Shown here one piece after another: positions 1 to 9,140 of a DNA stretch of 64,000 nt. Location: assembly GCF_017591425.1 (NCBI RefSeq), contig NW_024467121.1:20844707-20908706 (forward strand), read 5' to 3'. The DNA is from Ochotona curzoniae (Eukaryota; Chordata; Mammalia; Lagomorpha; Ochotonidae). Made by a program: the position numbers and the translations under genes. Below the pieces are notes generated by a model. It was not told the origin of the DNA. It searched no databases and saw only the letters and a list, made by a program, of their open reading frames with translations. Within the stretch, counting starts at the first letter, position 1. Each line of letters starts with the position of its first letter.

Positions 1-119
1 ACTGGCAATGGAGTTGAACAGCCATAACTCCAATGAAGACAACTTCATTAATCAACAGAAAAATATAAATCAAGATCACAATTGGATATCACCTCACATT
101 TGTAGAAGAATGACTACTG
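1..119 (+). mobile_element. L1 LINE fragment (ORF2 3' region), continues after 2938
   Basis: The run 'aatcaagatcacaattggat...atcacctcacattt' is the familiar L1 ORF2 stretch encoding the region before the C-terminus. It is split by composite repeat copy 1 and continues at about 2938-3005 (gtgctagccacaatgtg). Confidence 0.55.
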
Positions 120-120
120 A

Positions 121-2760
121 CCCCTCCCCACAACACACACAAACTGCCTTGTACCTAAGCAAGATACACTGATGGGAGAAAAGCAGCCAATATCTGGAAG
201 GCATTCTGGGCTTGATTACTGCCAAATCTCTGTTAACCATACCAATGTGCCAACACAGCTGCCTAATTTTTTCTAAGCTATGCGGGGAAGGCAGCACCCA
301 GGCAGGGTACAACACTGCATGGTAGAAAGGAGCTGCAGATTGCCTGGGGAAGGGGAGTGAGGGGCCAAAGAGAGAGTACTTTTATTTTTTCTTATTGTTT
401 TATGACATAGTTTGATAGGCACTGGGGTCTCCCTTCCTCCCTCCCCAAAGAGGGAGTACTTTACCGGTGAGGAATGATTTCTAGGGGCTGCCATGGACCA
501 GGCCACTGCACACAGAGAAATGACGGAACTGAAGGACATGTCTAGATCACACCAAGGCACCCATCCTCATGGGAACCCTGGTCTGGGCTTGGTGAAATCA
601 CCTGCTGGCATACATGATAGCTAAGGGTGGGTCCTCCTGGCAGGGCTGGCCACAATACCCGATAATAAGTCTCAGGGCAGAAGATGAGCCACACAAGGCT
701 GGGGTGTGACACCAACAGAACAAATTGTGGGAGCAGATTCTGTAAGGGATATGAGGGCTCACCCCTGTTGGTCGAAGTACTCACAAGTTTGCACGAGAGC
801 TGGAGGTGGTAATGGGCTACGCTAGCTGCAGTCACAAAACACACCAACACTCATGGGAACTAAGGTTGTGAGTAGGCCAGGCTGTAGCACCTGTGGTCGC
901 ACCTGAGAAACGGGTCTGGGTCGGGCTGTGCCACAGCACCAGCCAGCACCTGCAAAGGCTGGGAGTGGGGGATAGACTATGCTGGGCAGAGGCCTATCAC
1001 CTGCCAATATATGAAAAATGCAGGCTGGAAACAGGTCTGATAGGAGAGAACAGGTTACAGTATCCATTGGCATACATATAGGTCAGGTCTGGGGCAAGGT
1101 TGGGCCAATCCAAAGCACCTACTGACAGGTACGAGATTTAGGACTGGGTGCAGCCTGGGCTAAGTTGGACTGCAATACCTGCCAGTTCACGTGATTGCTC
1201 GGATTGGGGGCTGGCTAGGCTGGGTTAGGCTACAGCATCTGCTAGCTAACGCCAAGGTTAGGAAAGCCATGCCAGATTGGGCCGCAGCACCAACCAGCAC
1301 ATGCAAGACCCGGAACTGAGGGGAGTGAGCCTGGTAGGGGAATTTCAGTGACCACCCCCTCCCCTTCCCCTCTGCAGGCCACTACTCCCACTGGTGAGCT
1401 TGAGAGATGGGACTATGGGTAGACTAAGCTGGGCATGGCTGCAATACCCCTTGCCCTGCATTTGAGCTGGATATGGTGAAAGTACAGGCTAAACTAGGCT
1501 ATTACATCTGCTGGCACATGTAAGAGCCAGAATAAGTATAGGCCAGCTGGGCTTTGCTGCAGTATCTGCTGGCAAGTGTCAGGACTGGGTGGAAGTCACG
1601 TCAGGCTGGACTACAGTAACCCCTGGGAAGCACAAGATCTGGGGTTAGGAGTGGGCCCCTAGTAGGCACTGGTAAGCATGAGAGCCAGGGCTGCAAGCAT
1701 GCTTGACTAGGTAAGTTAACAGCATCCATCACCCCATCTATGGGTAGGGGTGGGTTGGGCTGAACTAAGCTGCAGCACCCATGGGTATGTATGAGATCTG
1801 GTAGGATGTGGGACAGGCCAGGCTAGACATGCTGACACTGACAAGAACCAGGACTGGGGTCAAGCCTGATGGGAGGTTACTGCAGGTTCCCCTGACTAGC
1901 CTGCAGTTCCTGGTGGTATGCAATAAGGGCTGGGTTTGAGGCGGGCTTGGTTTGAGGCAGGCTGGGCTGGGAGAGGCCACAGCATGTATAGGTTTGTGTG
2001 GAAATAAGGCTGGGAGCAGAACTTAACATGTATTCATCTAGCATGTGTGGGGGCTGATATGGGTAACAAACTGATTCAAACCCCATACTAGTTGACATAA
2101 ACCAGAGGTCTGGGGTTACCTCAGGCAAGATTTCTTGGGGACTCCTCAACTAGACCACTGGACTCAAACTATGGCCACAGTGAAAATCATGTGTTTCGAC
2201 CTTGCAGTGCATGTATTAGGACTGGGTCTCTTCAGTTGCTGATGCTTGTGCAGTGGACAGCACGCCCACATGCACAAGGGGGACATGACAGCAGAACATC
2301 TAGGTTAGCAGAGGAAGCCGAGTGCTACGTCAGAGCATGGAGAGCAGAATAGGTTGGACATCTCTCCTGGCCAAGCTACGGGCAACAAGTATCTGGGTGT
2401 ATGGATACACTAGGGTGGACTTGGTCAACCAATAGAGTTTGGAAAAATTTTTCTCAAAATCTGGAGCAATGAAACCAACATCTCAGAACTATCAAAACCA
2501 CTCAAGTAACACCCTCAGTACATTCTTACCCACATCAGGGTCTCTAAGATGACATCAAGTAACTGTCCAGGACCCCCCCGCTGCTGGTGTGGTTTGGCAG
2601 CAGGAGCAGCCCCATCCCCAAACCCATGCAGATATAGGAGAAAAAAAAAAAGGAAACATCTGTCCTACCCTCTTTCCTCCATACCTCAACCCTCTCCACC
2701 CTAATCAATAACTCAAATGAGCATACATCTTTTTCAATTATGTAGACTTTTTAAAAAGAA
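121..2760 (+). repeat. GC-rich composite repeat, copy 1 (5' unique part, about 58-bp VNTR, 3' tail)
   Basis: Three parts: about 121-560 of mixed sequence; about 560-2060 of degenerate tandem units of 52-63 bp whose core reads like ctgcagcacctgccagcaca (cores near 885, 933, 995, 1058, 1113, 1172, 1233, 1284); and a 3' part (about 2160-2760) shared with the copies at 5725 and 36366. It interrupts an L1: L1-like text stops at about 119 in gaatgactactg and resumes at about 2938 in gaatgactgctac, which looks like a target-site duplication. Chance ORFs within it have no coding character. Confidence 0.6.
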
Positions 2761-2769
2761 AAAAATTAA

Positions 2770-2936
2770 AAAGTTTAAAAATCCTTAACAAAACTGGCAG
2801 ATATTGGCTAACTGCATTTTTATGCTCTGTAAATGGGACTGTTTCCTTACTTTCTTTTTTCAGGTAGTTCATTGTTAGTATCTATGCTTCTGATTTTTTA
2901 ATATTTATACTTTTTGATTATCAATAACAGCAACAA
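2770..2936 (-). mobile_element. Possible old L1 fragment
   Basis: 'ttttttcaggtagttcattg' and following bases resemble minus-strand L1 ORF2. It is short and diverged, and lies between the composite repeat and the resumed L1. Confidence 0.3.
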
Positions 2937-3111
2937 CGAATGACTGCTACCTAAAACAAGTGCTAGCCACAATGTGAAGAAAAGAGAACTCTTTCCCACT
3001 ACCTATAGCAAATTGAGCAAACTACTAGAATTATTTGTTGGCATAATCTGTTTCTTTGCCCTCCTGTCACATATATTTAAAGGATTTTTAATATTAAAGC
3101 TTATTAAAAAC

Positions 3112-3396
3112 TAGGGGACAGCATTGTAGCACAGCAGGCTGAGTCAAAGCCTGCTAAATTGGCACCCCAAGTGAATACCAGTTCAAGTCCCAGTTGTTCC
3201 AATTCTCATCCAGCTGCCTGCTAAGGTGCTTGGGGACAGCAGCAGAAGATGGCCCAAATACATGGACCCCCAACATCCATGTAGGAGACCTGAATGGAGC
3301 TCCAGGCTACTGGCTTTTACTTGGACTCCACCCAAACCTCACCTCTGCAATCATCTGGGGAGTGAACCAGAAGATTGAAGATCTCTCTATGTGACC
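3112..3396 (+). mobile_element. Lagomorph C-type SINE, diverged
   Basis: Starts 'ggggacagcattgtagcaca', has the B-box-like ccagttcaagtccc and the gagtgaaccag...gaagatctctct 3' block. The A-tail is lost. Confidence 0.8.
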
Positions 3397-3417
3397 ACTT
3401 TTCAAAACCAAGTCGTT

Positions 3418-3682
3418 AGGCTGGTGCAGAATTCCATATGGGTATCAGTTTGAGTGCCAAATGCTCTACTTCCAATCCAGCTCCCTGCTAATGGTCTGGG
3501 AAAGCAGTGGAGGATGGGCCGAGGTCTTTAGCCTTCCACTTATGTTGGAAACCTGGAGGAAGCTGTGGCTTACAGCTTCAGACAGGTCCAGATCTGGTCA
3601 CTGAAACCACCTGAGTGAGTTCCCTCTCTCCCTCTCTCCCTTTTTGTAACTCTGATTTTCAAGTTAAATAAAAATTTTTAAA
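3418..3682 (+). mobile_element. Lagomorph C-type SINE, 5'-incomplete
   Basis: Begins at the ggctggtgcag...tccatatggg block and ends 'aagttaaataaaaattttta'. Head-to-tail with the previous SINE. Confidence 0.75.
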
Positions 3683-3926
3683 GCATCAAACAGGCAAAAT
3701 GTCTGTGACTATATACATCCAGATAGCAGATTTTCTTTTTTATGCTAATTAAATTTGGCCAGATAATTCTATTAGTAAACACAAACCAGAAAAGTTACTG
3801 TATTATTATTAAAAGCAAATAAAACACCTTTTACATGTCAAATATTATTAAAGTGGCACTGAATTGAAATATATCCACAAAAATACTGCTTGAAATTTCT
3901 GTTAGCAGATAAAGTGAAAACATGTC

Positions 3927-4224
3927 GGGGCTAGTGTTGTGGAACAATAGATTGATCTATCACACGCAGCATCAGCATTGCCTCCTGGAAGGTGGATTCA
4001 CGTCCAAGCTGCTCCACTTCTGAAGGAGCTCCCTGATAACCCAATAGGGAAGGCATTAGACTGAATCTATGTGGAAGACCCACATGAAGTTCCTGCATCC
4101 TGGTTTTACCATGGCCCAACCTGAACTGCTGCAGGCATTTGGGGAACGAATCAGCATGTTAAGATTTCTCTCTCTTCCCACACATATGCACAATTTCAAA
4201 TACATTCATTTTTTTTTTTAAAGT
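3927..4224 (+). mobile_element. Lagomorph C-type SINE, diverged
   Basis: Starts 'ggggctagtgttgtggaaca', ends in a tctctctcttcc tract and an A/T tail. B box degraded. Confidence 0.7.
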
Positions 4225-4229
4225 AAAAT

Positions 4230-5060
4230 GTACTGATCCATTTAAATTTATTCTCCAATAGTTTTCTATGTTGGTTTTTTTCAATTATTCTCATTGGCAA
4301 AAAATGTTTTATTTTTAAATCCCTTTACATTTTCTACTGGCATCAAGACCTATAAACTTCCCCAGAAAGACCTCGCTGCTGGTATGAATATACTATATGT
4401 TACAGTTTATGCTGAGTATCATTCATACCATCCTATAAACCACTGATTTCTCTTTTGTGTTGGGTAGTATTATTCCCAAACTGTTTTTTAATAAGAGCTC
4501 CACGTGTTATCAAACAATGGTTTTGCTTCCAATAGTATGGTTCCAAATCACTAAGTCCAGTTTTACCACACATTAGCGGAGAAATAAACTTGGATTTCTA
4601 GAAGGAAATACCAGAAAGTATTTTGTCTTGTGTTTGAATATTATTTAACTTACTGGGACTGTGCTACAGAGTCACAACTATTTGTAAATTATGTTGTTGT
4701 TTATAGTACTACTTAAGAGACAACGTTCTCATGAAAATGAACTTCAGGATTTTTCATGATGCTTTGAAAGACAATACTCAAAAATAACTGTCTTTAAAGA
4801 AATTTTAACATAAAACCCTTCATGAATAATAAAACAAGCCTGTATTTTAAAACGTTCTACATACTCTAAGTAAATTCTATTATTCTCCTTTTTTCATGTT
4901 TCCTTTTAAATAATATTCACTTTCAACCAACTTCTTTGGTTAAATAACTCGTAAACCTTTTAAATGTTTTTATGACCAAATGCAATGTAGATTATGCTTT
5001 TATTATCCTATTTACACAAGATTGTGAACAAGCAAAGACTAACAATCTATTCAGATACTT
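4230..5060. other. CDC42BPA intron, no recognised feature apart from one local duplicate
   Basis: AT-rich sequence between a SINE and the exon at 5065. Contains the first member of the local duplicate pair (4510-4615) and nothing else I can name. Confidence 0.6.
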
Positions 5061-5064
5061 TTAC

Positions 5065-5198
5065 CTTATTTAAGTCTTCCCTTTCTTGCTGTAACGTTTT
5101 GATCTGTTTTTCATAAGCCTTGATTTGTCTAAAAGCATCATCTAGTTCTTGCCTCACAGAATTCGCTTCTTGAAGCTGCTGTTCCAAATGACTTGACT
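5065..5198 (-). CDS. CDC42BPA: CDC42BPA coding exon: coiled coil (residues about 505-549)
   Basis: A 134-nt exon completing Glu505 and ending in phase 0 after DLNK. It encodes SSHLEQQLQEANSVRQELDD, then AFRQIKAYEKQIKTLQQERE, an uninterrupted coiled coil. Two differences from the remembered human sequence are Gln for Glu in QQLQEAN and Ser for Ala in NSVRQ. The acceptor is gtttttag and the donor gtaaaagt. It is the last exon in the window. A tandem duplication lies just upstream of the acceptor (5221-5305). Confidence 0.95.
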
Positions 5199-5220
5199 CT
5201 AAAAACAAACACATTTTTTT

Positions 5221-5305
5221 AACTATTTGCGCAAAAATAAATGGTTGAAATAAAAACATTTCTTTACCTATTTCTGCAAAAACAAATGCTTGAAGTAAAA
5301 TTTAT
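5221..5305 (+). repeat. 48-bp tandem duplication next to a splice acceptor
   Basis: Two diverged copies, 'ctatttgcgcaaaaataaat' at about 5223 and 'ctatttctgcaaaaacaaat' at about 5267. They sit 25-105 bp upstream of the acceptor of the 5065-5198 exon, in the branch-point neighbourhood. Confidence 0.65.
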
Positions 5306-5724
5306 TAAAGATGTATTCTGAATTTTGCATTAGGTCTATTGACACCACACACTAATATAACTCAAGACAGATAACATGTGAATTAACTTAATGTAAAGAT
5401 GATAAATGATATATGCTGAAGACACAAGAAATTTAAGTGCAGAAATGGCCTGGATACTTATTAGGGGGAAAAGATAATGAAAAACAGCAATTTTGTGCCA
5501 ATAAAAAACTAAAAACTAATATAAAAAGAATAAAACTAGCCAAATTTGTCTCCTCTCTTGGTAAGCATCCTAGTCACAATATAAATAAATACATGGTTTT
5601 GCTTCTGATAGTATGCTTTCAATCACCTTGTCCAGTTTTAGCACTTGTTATTTAAAGAATAATCTTGAATTTCTAGAACAAAACATTGGAAAATCTCTTA
5701 TCTAAATCAGTTCTTCCATGTTTG

Positions 5725-7565
5725 TTTTTTTAAATTATATTTTTGACAATCTATACATAATTAATTGGGGTAAAAAGGTTCAACGGTTATAGAAAAGTGG
5801 GTAAGACTATTATTTCCATATTGTTTCCTTCATGTTTAAAGGGGGATATTGAGAGAAAAGCCCCACCCAGTTTCCTACCCTCCCCAGGTCCCGGATGTAG
5901 GGCATGCTCCGAGGGTCGTGCTCAAGTGGTTTTGACAGTTCAACAGTTATGAATCGCTGCCAATCTTGCCACTCCAAGCACGATGAGGTCTTTGAAGAAT
6001 CCACTGATTGACATAGTCCATCTTTGAGTCTCCGTTTACACAGTCCATCTTTGAGTCTCGGTTTGCCCAGTATTTCGTTGAATGACCTGTTCTGTCTTCC
6101 ATCTTTTCTTGGTTAGGTTTTTGAGTCCAGCAGTTCGATTGGGGAGACCCCCAATGAAACTTAGTCTGAGGTGTTCCCAGACCAGGTTCTTGTATGTATT
6201 AGCAAGTACAGGGCCTGGCACAGTCCATTGCCCTAATCAGCTGGTGGTTGCAATTGCTGGGTTGGTTCTGTTTTCAGCCCCGACTTCACTGGAACTAATG
6301 GGTGTTGCAGTCCAGCCTGGTTCTGCCCAGCACATACTTGGCCCTCACATAAACCAGTGGGAGCTACAGCCTAGTCGGAGGGAACCACAATAACCCCCAC
6401 CAGGCCCGCCCCCTACCCTCGTTTGCCAGTATGTGTAGCCGACTAGTCCAGTCTGTCCCACATCCCATTCGACTCTTGTACATGTCAATGGGAATTAAAG
6501 CTTAGTTCCATCTAACTAGCTACACTATACAGCCCACACAGGTGCTGTTGGGTGCCTCTCTGTCTAGACACCCCAGCCTGTCCTAGTTTTCGTGCCCTCC
6601 AGTGGGAGTGGTAACCCAAGAGGGAGGAGCCCACTATTTCCCTTCTAGGCTACTCCCACTCCCAGATTATGCACTCTCCAGATAGTTCCGTGGTTTGACT
6701 TGACAGAACTGGCCCCCAGTGCCAGCTTGAGCCAGCTGATGCTGCGGTTAAGCCCAAACAACCCTCACCCACTCTAATTTTGTTTGCACCAGTAGGAATA
6801 ATCAGCCCAGCCTGGCTTTTCCCTGATCTAGTCCACATGAGGTCCACAGGTGTTGTAGCCCTGCTTAGTCTAGTCTGTCCCCACCCCAGCTCACACTCTC
6901 CAGTGGGAGTAGCTGTCCAGCAAGAGAACCACCCCCCATTCCCCCTGCCGGCTCCACCTCCTCCCTTTCTGGTTCTCACACGTGCTGGTTGGGCACTGTG
7001 GTCACATCCAGTACAGGCAACCTCATCTTGGCATTCCATATTGTGCACTGGTTTTTGTCGCGACCAAACCTGGCTCGACCCACACTGCTCTGGTGCTCGA
7101 ATTTTCCAGTGGATGATGTGAACTGATTTAGCCTGGTCTGCCCCCGACCCATGCCAAATGTATGCCGGTGGGAAACTTTCCATGGCCTGCTCTGGGCTGT
7201 TTCCTATCATGTTTCTTGCGCTTACCTGCTGGGTCTGTGTCCTGCCAGAGGAGTTGCCCAGGTTCCTCCATCAGAATCTCTCCCAGTGTCAGATTTTGCA
7301 CATACCAGGGGATCCATAAGAAGGCCCTACTGGGTTCACCTCCTGTCCTAGCAGGAACATTGGCTTTTTCTGACTGGCCTTCAACCCAAACTGGTTCTTG
7401 CTATTGGATGTTTCAACCCAGCCACGGCTCATCCATACCCACATACGGCTCACACATGGCTCAGTAGGGGTTGAGACCTAGTCTAGTCCATCCCACATCT
7501 ATCCCAGTTCTCCAGGATACCAGGCAATCCCAGGGACAGCTCACCACATGCACGTGGTAGCTGGC
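5725..7565 (-). repeat. GC-rich composite repeat, copy 2 (reverse orientation)
   Basis: Read on the minus strand this has the same order as copy 1: GC-rich tandem units (about 7560-6100), then a conserved block with 'gtcaaaaccacttgag' (5925-5940), then an AT-rich 3' end at 5725. A 28-bp local duplication occurs at about 6015-6070. The flanking single-copy DNA is AT-rich, so the element is a sharp compositional island. Confidence 0.6.
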
Positions 7566-7599
7566 ATCAGGGATCCAGGCATGCAATCACATTAAATCT

Positions 7600-8090
7600 T
7601 AAAATACATTTCACCTGTGCCTGTGAGCACAGACCATTCAAAAACAAATACCTACTTGCCAAACACAAGTTCCTTCTAACATAACAAGATGCTCATTCAA
7701 AGGTAATCTCTCAACCCATTGTCAAAACTTTCAATCAAGAGACTTAGCAGTAAAGTACATGACAAAAAGTGGCACATGTATTTGTATCCTTAAAAAGTTG
7801 AAGAACTGCATATTCTTTTAAGTCCAATGCTCAAAACAAACTTCTTCATGGTTGACCAAATATTCAAAATCACTGATAAGATATCTATGCTCTGAAGAGC
7901 TACAAGCTAAGCAGCAGAGAGAGACAAGGTTCAAGAGGACTGCAATTGCTTTGTTCCTCCAGCAGTCTCCCTTGGTTGTTCCCCCCACAGCTGGCAATGA
8001 AGTAAAACCTGCATGCATAGTACAGGAAAGCCAAACAAGATTCGTTGGCCGCTCAACCAACCAGGCTAATTCTTTTTCTTGGGAGTTCCC
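7600..8090. other. CDC42BPA intron, no recognised feature
   Basis: Single-copy-looking sequence between composite repeat copy 2 and a SINE. Overlapping 120-codon open frames on both strands (7818-8226) run into SINE sequence and look accidental. Confidence 0.5.
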
Positions 8091-8094
8091 TTTG

Positions 8095-8440
8095 GATTTT
8101 TTTGAAAGGCAGAGTTGGAGAGAGAGGAAGAAACAGAGAATGAGTTTCTCCCCAAATGGGGAGACTCCCCAAATGGCCACAGGGGCTGGGGATGATCCGA
8201 GCCAGGAGCCAGGAACCAGGAGCTAGGAGCCAGGAGCCAGGAGCCGGGAGCTTCCTCTCCTTTCTCATATGGATAGCAGAGATCAAAGGACTTGGGCCAT
8301 CAACCAGTGCTTTCCCAAGTGTATCAGTAGGGATCTATATCAATAGTACAATAGCCAGACGGGATGCCTGCATCACCAGTGCCAGCTTGACTCACGACAG
8401 CACACGTCTGCCCCCAATGATTCTGATACTGATTCTGTAA
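8095..8440 (-). mobile_element. Lagomorph C-type SINE with internal 7-bp minisatellite
   Basis: Reverse-oriented: 'ttttgaaaggcagagttgga' head (SINE 3' end), ccccaaatggccac block, then ggacttgggccatc. Expanded internally by the GAGCCAG repeat at 8199-8251. Confidence 0.75.
8199..8251 (+). repeat. (GAGCCAG)n minisatellite, about 7.5 copies
   Basis: Seven-base units with single substitutions (gaaccag, gagctag, gagccgg). Arisen from the SINE motif agccaggagccagg. Confidence 0.9.
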
Positions 8441-8564
8441 CTCATTTGACTAATATGGAACATACAGCCTCTCTCTCACACACATAAATATTCAAAAAGG
8501 TCATGCAAACTGAGTATTCTGAAGAGTGTATATAAGTCAGGCTTCAGTTGTATGCTATTTCTCT

Positions 8565-8586
8565 GTTGTTGTTGTTGTTGTTGTTA
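8565..8586 (+). repeat. (GTT)7 microsatellite
   Basis: Uninterrupted gtt triplets, 25 bp before the next SINE remnant. Confidence 0.95.
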
Positions 8587-8589
8587 CTT

Positions 8590-8609
8590 TTACTGATTTC
8601 AATGGCACA

Positions 8610-8660
<51 letters not shown>

Positions 8661-8830
8661 ACCAGCTGGCATGTGCTAAGGCCTCACTCTCCCAAAGCCC
8701 GCCATAGACCACACAGGGCAGGCAGAAGCCAGGAGACAGGAACTCCAACCTGTGCTGCCACCAACATGGCAGGAGTTCAGACACTTGAGCCATCACCGAA
8801 TGCCTCCCAGAGCACACAGGAGTGGCAAGC
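8590..8830 (-). mobile_element. Lagomorph C-type SINE (reverse) carrying (GA)24
   Basis: The cagaagccaggagacaggaac and cacttgagccatcacc blocks identify it. Its gagagaga stretch has expanded to a microsatellite at 8612-8659. Confidence 0.65.
8612..8659 (+). repeat. (GA)24 microsatellite
   Basis: 48 bp of perfect GA, likely polymorphic. Confidence 0.97.
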
Positions 8831-9080
8831 TACACTCTGATGGGGATCCAGGAATCAGCTCCAACACCAGGAAGAACCACAGCACAGAAGGTGTAAGGGG
8901 AGCACTGGAAAGACAGGCCCTGTATTGTTCATACCTATGCATGCTCACACACTCTAGGGGAGGAACAGTTCATTTGGGGGCTTTCAGGGCTATGATGAGG
9001 ACTATGTCTGGCACTTTAGAAGAGGGCCAAAGAGCTAGTGGGCTTTGAGGGGGCAGGCCAGGGCCCATGCCCAAGTTCCG

Positions 9081-9140
9081 GGCATCTCCAGGCAACAGCT
9101 TGTTACTAACCAATGCCCATAGTAAGCTGCCTATGTAAGG
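9081..9140 (+). promoter_or_regulatory. Possible relic promoter of the TRIP11-like copy (CCAAT box, X-box-like half site)
   Basis: Upstream of the ATG at 9234 lie a CCAAT box (9110-9114, aaccaatgcc), a GGCAAC half-site about 20 bp before it (ccaggcaacag, like half of an RFX X-box) and an AT-rich tatgtaag at 9132-9139. The spacing would suit a start of transcription near 9165. This is motif reading only. If real, it implies that promoter DNA was copied along with the gene. Confidence 0.22.

Larger units (their letters stand above)
4510..5695 (+). repeat. Local duplicate pair flanking an exon (4510-4615 and 5590-5695)
   Basis: About 100 bp around 'atggttttgcttcc' at 4518 recurs at 5593 as 'atggttttgcttct', both followed by atagtatg, caatcac/aaatcac, tccagtttta and gaatttctaga/ggatttctaga. 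The copies lie on both sides of the 5065-5198 exon, in the same orientation. I did not recognise them as a transposon. The bases between them are otherwise single-copy intron plus the exon. Confidence 0.55.

Noticed and set aside
1..5064. Search for the next CDC42BPA coiled-coil exon (after DLNK)
   Set aside because: No continuing heptad-rich frame with an acceptor was seen; the region is intron and repeats.
6650..7210. 186-codon minus-strand open frame, with overlapping plus-strand frames at 6780-7121 and 7162-7467
   Set aside because: They lie in the GC-rich VNTR of the composite repeat, on both strands at once, with no domain and low-complexity composition. GC-rich sequence has few stop codons.
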